Source of the DNA: an uncultured Prevotellaceae bacterium
GTDB lineage: Bacteria > Bacteroidota > Bacteroidia > Bacteroidales > Bacteroidaceae
Length of the DNA: 9,545 nt
Direction: 5' to 3'
Assembly: GCA_946644025.1 (NCBI GenBank)
Contig: CAMPCG010000086.1
Coordinates: 1-9,545 of the forward strand
The notes under the pieces were generated by a model. That model was not told the DNA's origin, did not search any database, and was given only the letters and a program-made list of their open reading frames with translations. Of this stretch, positions 5,333 through 9,545 are shown one piece after another. The translations under genes were made by a program, and so were the position numbers. Position 1 is the first letter of the stretch. Each line of letters begins with the position of its first letter.

Positions 5333-6022
5333 TTACTCCGTCATCTCCCTTCTTGCGCTCCAGACGGGCATGGCCTGTCCGACGGGGCTGAAGTCGATGA
5401 GCGTCATCTCGAAGATAAGGAGGCTGTAGGGCGGGACGGTCGTTCCGCTGCCCGTTGCTCCGTAGGCCAGTTCGGTGGGGATGTAGACGCGCCAGTGGTC
5501 GCCGCGGCGCATGTGCTGCAGCACGGTGCTGAATCCGCTGACCAAGGTGGCGTTGGAGATGAGGAACTTGACGTTGGCGTTGGTCTTGTCGCTGTAGGTG
5601 CCGTAGACGGTGCCGTCGAACACCTTGCCCTCGGGGTAGGTCTTCGAGGGGATGAGCCGCCCCTGGTAGGCCACGCGCACCGAGTCGGTAAAGGCGGGTC
5701 GGTCGCCGTCGGGGGCGCCGCTCTCGATGACCTTCACGTAGATATACTCATTGACGTTGCCTTCCGTGTCGGGGTTGAGCGAGTAGTTCTTGATGCGCTG
5801 CCATCCCGGCTGCCGCAGCGAGTCGGTGGCCACGGCGGCCAGGTACTGCTCGTTGCGCTGCTGCCAGTTGGCGTATTCGTCCTCGTCGCTGGCGCTCTCG
5901 CTGCAGGAGGAGAAAGTAATAAGTGACATGTAAAAAGCAACAAGCATGGTTACTTTTTGCTTTATATGAATTGTCGTCTCTTTCAAACTATTCACCCTAT
6001 TATAACTCTTCAAACTAACCAT
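5333..6022 (-). CDS. FKBP-type peptidyl-prolyl cis-trans isomerase lipoprotein
   Basis: Catalyses cis-trans isomerisation of Xaa-Pro bonds; expected as an envelope lipoprotein foldase. Numbering from the internal ATG at 5947, LITFSSC ends in a lipobox cysteine at residue 15. It is followed by SESASDEDE, an acidic stretch like the Bacteroidetes lipoprotein export signal, which suggests surface or outer-membrane placement. The FKBP fold covers about residues 88-186: DSVRVAYQG, GKVFDGT, FLISNATLVSGFSTVLQHM, IPTELAYG and TVPPYSLLIFEMTLIDF. The position usually held by the active-site Trp in VxGW is Phe here (SGF), a variation common in bacterial FKBPs. Start choice is open. ATG 6022 (229 aa) directly follows the heptamer repeats and supplies lysines before the hydrophobic core, but gives a long n-region. 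ATG 5947 (204 aa) gives a short signal with no basic residue. It follows glyS after about 60 bp, probably co-transcribed. Confidence 0.85.
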   Translation of the reverse strand: MVSLKSYNRVNSLKETTIHIKQKVTMLVAFYMSLITFSSCSESASDEDEYANWQQRNEQYLAAVATDSLRQPGWQRIKNYSLNPDTEGNVNEYIYVKVIESGAPDGDRPAFTDSVRVAYQGRLIPSKTYPEGKVFDGTVYGTYSDKTNANVKFLISNATLVSGFSTVLQHMRRGDHWRVYIPTELAYGATGSGTTVPPYSLLIFEMTLIDFSPVGQAMPVWSARREMTE

Positions 6023-6024
6023 AC

Positions 6025-6076
6025 TTGTCACTCGTCACTTGTCACTTATCACTCGTCACTTATCACTTATCACTTC
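6025..6076. repeat. Seven copies of a 7-bp repeat between glyS and FKBP gene
   Basis: TCAC recurs with exact 7-bp period at 6028, 6035, 6042, 6049, 6056, 6063 and 6070 on the + strand, in units of TCACTYR. The array takes up nearly all of the gap between the glyS stop (6083) and the FKBP ATG at 6022. Because 7 is not a multiple of 3, copy-number change would disrupt any frame reading through it. Confidence 0.93.
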
Positions 6077-6082
6077 TTTGAC

Positions 6083-7621
6083 TTACAGTTTCTTCAGCAG
6101 CGAGGCGATGCTGACCTTGTCTTCGATGATGCTGTTAAGCTCTTCTATGCGCACGCGCTCCTGCTGCATGGTGTCGCGGAAGCGTAGCGTGACGCATCCG
6201 TCGTTAAGCGTGTCGTGGTCCACGGTGACGCAGTAGGGCGTGCCGATGGCGTCCTGCCGACGGTAGCGCTTGCCGATGGAGTCTTTCTCGTCGTACTGGC
6301 AAGTGAAGTGGAACTTCAGCTGGTCGATAATCTCGCGTGCCTTCTCGGGCAGCCCGTCCTTCTTCACCAGGGGCATGACGGCGCACTTCACCGGAGCCAG
6401 GGCTGCGGGCAACTTCAGCACCACGCGGGTCTCGCCGCCTTCGAGCTTCTCCTCCTCGTAGCTGTGGCACATGATGGAGAGGAACATACGGTCGACGCCA
6501 ATGGAGGTCTCGATGACATACGGCGTGTAGCTCTCGTTGGTCATCGGGTCGAAGTACTTGATGCTCTTGCCCGAGAACTTCTCGTGCTGAGAGAGGTCAA
6601 AGTTGGTGCGGCTGTGTATTCCCTCCACCTCCTTGAAGCCGAAGGGCATCTTAAACTCGATGTCGGTGGCGGCGTTGGCATAGTGGGCCAGCTTGTCGTG
6701 GTCGTGGAAGCGGTAGTTCTCGGCTCCGAAGCCCAGGGCCAGGTGCCACTTCATGCGCGTCTCCTTCCACTTGGGGAACCACTCCAGCTCGGTGCCGGGC
6801 TTGACGAAGAACTGCATCTCCATCTGCTCGAACTCGCGCATGCGGAAGATGAACTGGCGGGCCACGATCTCATTGCGGAATGCCTTGCCTATCTGGGCAA
6901 TGCCGAACGGTATCTTCATGCGCCCGGTCTTCTGCACGTTCAGGTAGTTCACGAAGATGCCCTGTGCCGTCTCCGGGCGCAGGTAGATTTTCATCGAGCC
7001 GTCGGCGGTGCTGCCCATCTCTGTGGCAAACATGAGGTTGAACTGCCTGACGTCGGTCCAGTTCTTCGTTCCGCTGATGGGGTCTACGATTTCCTCGTCG
7101 AGGATAATCTGCTTCAGCTCCTCCAGGTCGGGTCCCTGCATGGCGGCGGCGTAGCGCTCGTGGAGTGCGTCGCGCTTCTGCTTCGTCTCGGCCACGCGGG
7201 GCGAGGTGGCCAGGTACTGCTCCTCGTTGAAGGCATCGCCGAAGCGCTTGCGGGCCTTCTCCACCTCCTTCTGTATCTTGTCGTCGTACTTGGCTATCTG
7301 GTCCTCGATGAGCACGTCGGCGCGGTAGCGCTTCTTCGAGTCGCGGTTGTCAATGAGGGGGTCGTTGAAGGCATCGACGTGGCCCGAGGCCTTCCAGATG
7401 GTGGGGTGCATGAAGATGGCCGAGTCGATGCCCACGATGTTCTCGTGGAGCATGGTCATGGCCTTCCACCAGTACTGCTTGATGTTGTTCTTCAGCTCTA
7501 CGCCGTTCTGGCCGTAGTCGTAGACAGCGCCCAGTCCGTCGTAGATTTCACTTGAGGGAAACACGAACCCATATTCTTTGCAATGGGAAACAATCTTCTT
7601 GAAAACGTCTTCTTGTGCCAT
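6083..7621 (-). CDS. glyS: Glycyl-tRNA synthetase, single-chain dimeric type
   Basis: Charges tRNA-Gly with glycine using ATP in the cytosol. The 512-residue length matches the alpha2 (eukaryote/archaea-like) class II enzyme used by Bacteroidetes, not the alpha2beta2 GlyQ/GlyS form. Motif 1 lies near 31-55 (GAVYDYGQNGVELKNNIKQY). RPETAQG is at 215-221, motif 2 begins with FRNE at 248-251, and motif 3 has GVDRMF at 375-380. The anticodon-binding domain occupies about 405-500, with LAPVKCAVMPL, the AIGTPYCVTVD segment and VTLRFRDTMQQERV. The charged insert at about 105-180 (KYDDKIQKEVEKARKRFG) looks helical, as is usual for this type. The ATG at 7621 gives the conserved MAQEDVFKKIVSHCKEYGF start; an upstream in-frame start at 7654 would run into the -7 promoter element. 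It has its own promoter, 84 bp after the xerD stop. Confidence 0.96.
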   Translation of the reverse strand: MAQEDVFKKIVSHCKEYGFVFPSSEIYDGLGAVYDYGQNGVELKNNIKQYWWKAMTMLHENIVGIDSAIFMHPTIWKASGHVDAFNDPLIDNRDSKKRYRADVLIEDQIAKYDDKIQKEVEKARKRFGDAFNEEQYLATSPRVAETKQKRDALHERYAAAMQGPDLEELKQIILDEEIVDPISGTKNWTDVRQFNLMFATEMGSTADGSMKIYLRPETAQGIFVNYLNVQKTGRMKIPFGIAQIGKAFRNEIVARQFIFRMREFEQMEMQFFVKPGTELEWFPKWKETRMKWHLALGFGAENYRFHDHDKLAHYANAATDIEFKMPFGFKEVEGIHSRTNFDLSQHEKFSGKSIKYFDPMTNESYTPYVIETSIGVDRMFLSIMCHSYEEEKLEGGETRVVLKLPAALAPVKCAVMPLVKKDGLPEKAREIIDQLKFHFTCQYDEKDSIGKRYRRQDAIGTPYCVTVDHDTLNDGCVTLRFRDTMQQERVRIEELNSIIEDKVSIASLLKKL

Positions 7622-7651
7622 AAAGATATTTGGTATTTTAAAATTTGGCTG

Positions 7652-7682
7652 CAAAGGTACTTATTATTATTGTAACGACCAA
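7652..7682 (-). promoter_or_regulatory. Promoter of glyS
   Basis: On the - strand, TTG (7682-7680) is followed after 20 bp by TACCTTTG (7659-7652), a perfect TAnnTTTG element. The leader would be about 25-30 nt. It lies wholly between the xerD stop and the glyS start, so glyS can be transcribed independently of xerD. Confidence 0.75.
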
Positions 7683-7705
7683 TTCTTTTCACATACTTTC
7701 ATATT

Positions 7706-8653
7706 TCATGCCTTGCTTGTGGCCATGATGTTGCGGGGGTGGTGTAGCAGCACTTCCTGGCGCAGTGTCTGCATGGAGAGGTGGGTGTAAATCTCGGTGG
7801 TGCCTATGGACTCGTGTCCCAGCAGTGCCTGTATGACGCGCAGGTCGGCGCCGCCTTCGAGCAGTGCTGTGGCGAAGGAGTGGCGCAGGGTGTGGGGCGA
7901 GATGGTCTTCTGCAGTCCGGCCTCCTCGGCCTGCCGTTTGAGCATGATGAGAATCATCACGCGGGTGAGGTGAGCCCCCCGTCGGTTCAGGAAGACGTAG
8001 TCCTCCTCGCCCTTCTTTATCTTCAGCGTTTGGCGCCAGGGCAGGTAGTTGTCTATCTCGTGCAGGGCGCGGTCGCTGATGGGCACGAGCCGCTCCTTCG
8101 AGCCCTTTCCCATGACGCGCACGTAGCGCTCCTCGGCGTAGATGTCCGAGAACTTCAGTTTCACCAGCTCCGACACGCGCAGGCCGCAGGAGAAGAGCAC
8201 CTCGATGATGGCGCGGTTGCGGTGGCCCTCGGGCTTCGACAGGTCGATGGAGTCTTCCAGCTGGTCCACCTCGGCGGGGGTGAGAAATTCGGGCAGGTGC
8301 TCGCCTACGACGGGCGTCTCCAGCAGTTCCGAGGGGTCGTTCTCCACATATCCGTCGAGGAGCATGAATCGGAAGAGCGACTTCAGGCCGCTGACGATGC
8401 GGCACGTGGAGCGCGGCCCTATGCCGATGTCGTGCAGGTAGTGCAGGAAGAGCTGCAGGTCTTCGAGCGTCACCTCGGTGAGCGCCTTGCCGGTAGCCGT
8501 CGGGGGTTGTGCGGGCGTTGATAGGTAGTTAAGCAGCTTGGAGGCATCGAGAAGGTATGCCTCGAGCGTGTTTGCCGAAACGTTACGCTGCAGTCGCAGG
8601 TAGCGTCGGTAGGCCGTCATGATGTTCTTGTCGGTCTGTGAAATCTCTGTCAT
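7706..8653 (-). CDS. xerD: Tyrosine recombinase XerD
   Basis: A 315-residue site-specific recombinase that, with a partner Xer protein, resolves chromosome dimers at dif during division. The N-terminal SAM-like core-binding domain covers about residues 6-105 (IMTAYRRYLRLQRNVSANTL onward). The catalytic domain follows from about 120. All catalytic residues are seen: R159 in CGLRVSEL, K183 in GKGSKER, H254 and R257 in HTLRH, H280 in LLGHESI, and the nucleophile Y289 in EIYTHL. The length is normal for Xer proteins and no integrase-style extra domain is present, so a housekeeping XerD is favoured over a mobile-element integrase. XerC is the main alternative. The ATG at 8653 is chosen because the upstream in-frame start at 8704 would cover the promoter. 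Divergent from ftsY, with promoters facing away from each other. Confidence 0.9.
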   Translation of the reverse strand: MTEISQTDKNIMTAYRRYLRLQRNVSANTLEAYLLDASKLLNYLSTPAQPPTATGKALTEVTLEDLQLFLHYLHDIGIGPRSTCRIVSGLKSLFRFMLLDGYVENDPSELLETPVVGEHLPEFLTPAEVDQLEDSIDLSKPEGHRNRAIIEVLFSCGLRVSELVKLKFSDIYAEERYVRVMGKGSKERLVPISDRALHEIDNYLPWRQTLKIKKGEEDYVFLNRRGAHLTRVMILIMLKRQAEEAGLQKTISPHTLRHSFATALLEGGADLRVIQALLGHESIGTTEIYTHLSMQTLRQEVLLHHPRNIMATSKA

Positions 8654-8660
8654 CGTGGCG

Positions 8661-8692
8661 CAAAGGTACGGCTTTTGGCTCAAACGGCCAAA
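8661..8692 (-). promoter_or_regulatory. Promoter of xerD
   Basis: On the - strand, TTTG (8692-8689) lies 20 bp before TACCTTTG (8668-8661). Transcription would start within a few bases of the ATG at 8653, another very short leader like that of the proximal GT promoter. Confidence 0.75.
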
Positions 8693-8753
8693 TAAAAAGA
8701 CCACAAAATGAGCCGGCTGAGCGCTTAGCTATATGTAAAGAAATGTTATAGCA

Positions 8754-8785
8754 TTTGCCCGTGTCGTTTTTTCTTTGTACTTTTG
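8754..8785 (+). promoter_or_regulatory. Promoter of ftsY
   Basis: TTTG at 8754-8757, a 20-bp spacer, and TACTTTTG at 8778-8785 match the Bacteroidetes consensus fully. The leader would be about 35-40 nt and contains the short heptamer array. Confidence 0.78.
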
Positions 8786-8800
8786 CCCCCACATATTGAT

Positions 8801-8821
8801 TATCACTTATCATTTACCATT
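8801..8821 (+). repeat. Short 7-bp repeat upstream of the ftsY start
   Basis: Three degenerate heptamers, TATCACT, TATCATT and TACCATT, end 5 bp before the ATG at 8827. The first unit is the same TCACTTA-type heptamer as the array between glyS and the FKBP gene. Relative to its gene it runs in the opposite sense from that array. Confidence 0.7.
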
Positions 8822-8826
8822 TCTTT

Positions 8827-9545
8827 ATGGGACTGTTTGACTTTTTCAAGAAAAAGAATAAAGAGAGTCAGGAAACGCTCGACAAGGGTCTTGAGAAGAC
8901 CAAGACCTCTGTGTTTGACAAGTTGGCGCGTGCCGTTGCGGGCAAGTCGAAGGTCGACGACGACGTGCTCGACAACCTGGAGGAGGTGCTCATCACGAGT
9001 GACGTCGGTGTCGACACGACGCTGAAGATTATCAAGCGCATAGAAGAGCGTGTGGCGCGCGACAAGTATGTCTCTACCTCAGAGCTGAACAACATCCTGA
9101 GGCAGGAGATAGCCGCCCTGCTGGCCGAGACCGAGGGCAACTCTGCCGACTCGTTGCAGGGCGGTGAGAGCGGCGACCCCTACGTCATTCTCGTCGTCGG
9201 CGTGAACGGCGTGGGCAAGACCACGACCATCGGCAAGCTGGCCTGGCAGTTCAAGCAGGCTGGCAAGAAAGTCTATCTGGGTGCCGCCGATACCTTCCGT
9301 GCCGCTGCCGTAGAGCAGCTGTGCATCTGGGGTGAGCGTGTGGGCGTGCCTGTGGTGAAGCAGCAGATGGGTTCCGACCCTGCCTCTGTGGCCTTCGACA
9401 CCCTGCAGAGCGCAAAGGCCAATGGTGCCGACGTTGTGCTGATCGATACAGCAGGCCGACTACACAACAAGGTGGGACTGATGAATGAGTTGAAGAAGAT
9501 CAAGGAGGTGATGAAGAAGGTGCTGCCCGAGGCTCCCGACGAGGT
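8827..9545 (+). CDS. ftsY: Signal recognition particle receptor FtsY, 5' part
   Basis: SRP-receptor GTPase that docks ribosome-nascent-chain-SRP complexes at the inner membrane. The first 239 codons are visible; the 3' end lies beyond the window. It starts MGLFDFFKKKNKESQETLDK, a short basic N-terminus without the long acidic A domain of E. coli FtsY. The helical N domain follows at about 25-105. In the G domain, GVNGVGKT (125-132) is the P-loop, DTFRAAAVEQL (155-165) holds the DTFRAAA motif characteristic of SRP GTPases, and DTAGR (207-211) is G3. GVNGVGKTTT with the short N-terminus fits FtsY better than Ffh. The TKxD motif and the C-terminal part are outside. It has its own promoter here. 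From memory, many Bacteroidales have ftsY behind rpmB-rpmG-DUF4295, which are not seen upstream in this window. Confidence 0.95.
   Translation, partial: MGLFDFFKKKNKESQETLDKGLEKTKTSVFDKLARAVAGKSKVDDDVLDNLEEVLITSDVGVDTTLKIIKRIEERVARDKYVSTSELNNILRQEIAALLAETEGNSADSLQGGESGDPYVILVVGVNGVGKTTTIGKLAWQFKQAGKKVYLGAADTFRAAAVEQLCIWGERVGVPVVKQQMGSDPASVAFDTLQSAKANGADVVLIDTAGRLHNKVGLMNELKKIKEVMKKVLPEAPDE

Noticed and set aside
5135..5926. A 263-codon + strand ORF opposite the FKBP gene and terminator copy 2
   Set aside because: It reads through a terminator hairpin and the reverse of a clear FKBP domain, with no recognisable features of its own.
6215..7555. A 446-codon + strand ORF opposite glyS
   Set aside because: glyS is unmistakable with all class II motifs. 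The antisense translation is low-complexity Leu/Val/His-rich sequence with no recognisable family.
7689..8405. A 238-codon - strand ORF in another frame of xerD
   Set aside because: Arg/Pro/His-rich frame-shifted translation of xerD, whose own frame has every catalytic residue.
7706..8653. Mobile-element integrase
   Set aside because: The tyrosine recombinase has standard Xer length and domains, lies among housekeeping genes, and no att-like repeats, tRNA gene or cargo genes accompany it.

Overview
The window looks like a chromosome segment from a Bacteroidales bacterium, most likely Prevotella or a close relative. Reasons: the promoters match the Bacteroidetes form (TTTG or TTG, about 20 bp, then TAnnTTTG), no clear Shine-Dalgarno sequences are seen, there is a DUF3078 outer-membrane protein, glycyl-tRNA synthetase is the single-chain dimeric type, and one lipoprotein carries an acidic stretch after its lipobox cysteine. 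Coding regions are GC-rich with strong codon bias, which leaves long antisense ORFs that are not genes.

Layout. (1) 1-245: 3' end of an L-rhamnose mutarotase gene on +. (2) 254-3285: three glycosyltransferase genes on -, two GT2 and one GT4-like. They read as one operon from two tandem promoters (about 3294-3412) and probably build a surface polysaccharide. (3) 3503-4687: a divergent DUF3078 beta-barrel gene on +, ended by a strong hairpin terminator. (4) 4748-5241: about 500 bp without a credible gene, flanked by two almost identical terminators in the same orientation. It holds a 21-bp-phased palindrome array and a C-rich G-quadruplex-prone stretch. (5) 5333-8653 on -: xerD, then glyS with its own promoter, then an FKBP-type peptidyl-prolyl isomerase lipoprotein. 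(6) 8827 to the end: ftsY on +, divergent from xerD, cut by the window edge.

Housekeeping functions (tRNA charging, chromosome dimer resolution, SRP-receptor targeting) sit beside envelope functions (glycosyltransferases, outer-membrane barrel, lipoprotein foldase). No phage, IS or defence system is recognisable.

The unusual layer is in short repeats. Three gene starts (GT4-like, FKBP, ftsY) directly follow 7- or 9-bp tandem repeats, and two of these arrays fill nearly the whole gap to the previous gene. The GT operon also has an in-frame 9-bp repeat in a domain linker, and a seven-G tract (seven C in the mRNA) where a one-base gain would fuse the two GT2 proteins. The palindrome array is the best candidate for an undescribed element. 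None of these has a function demonstrated by sequence alone.
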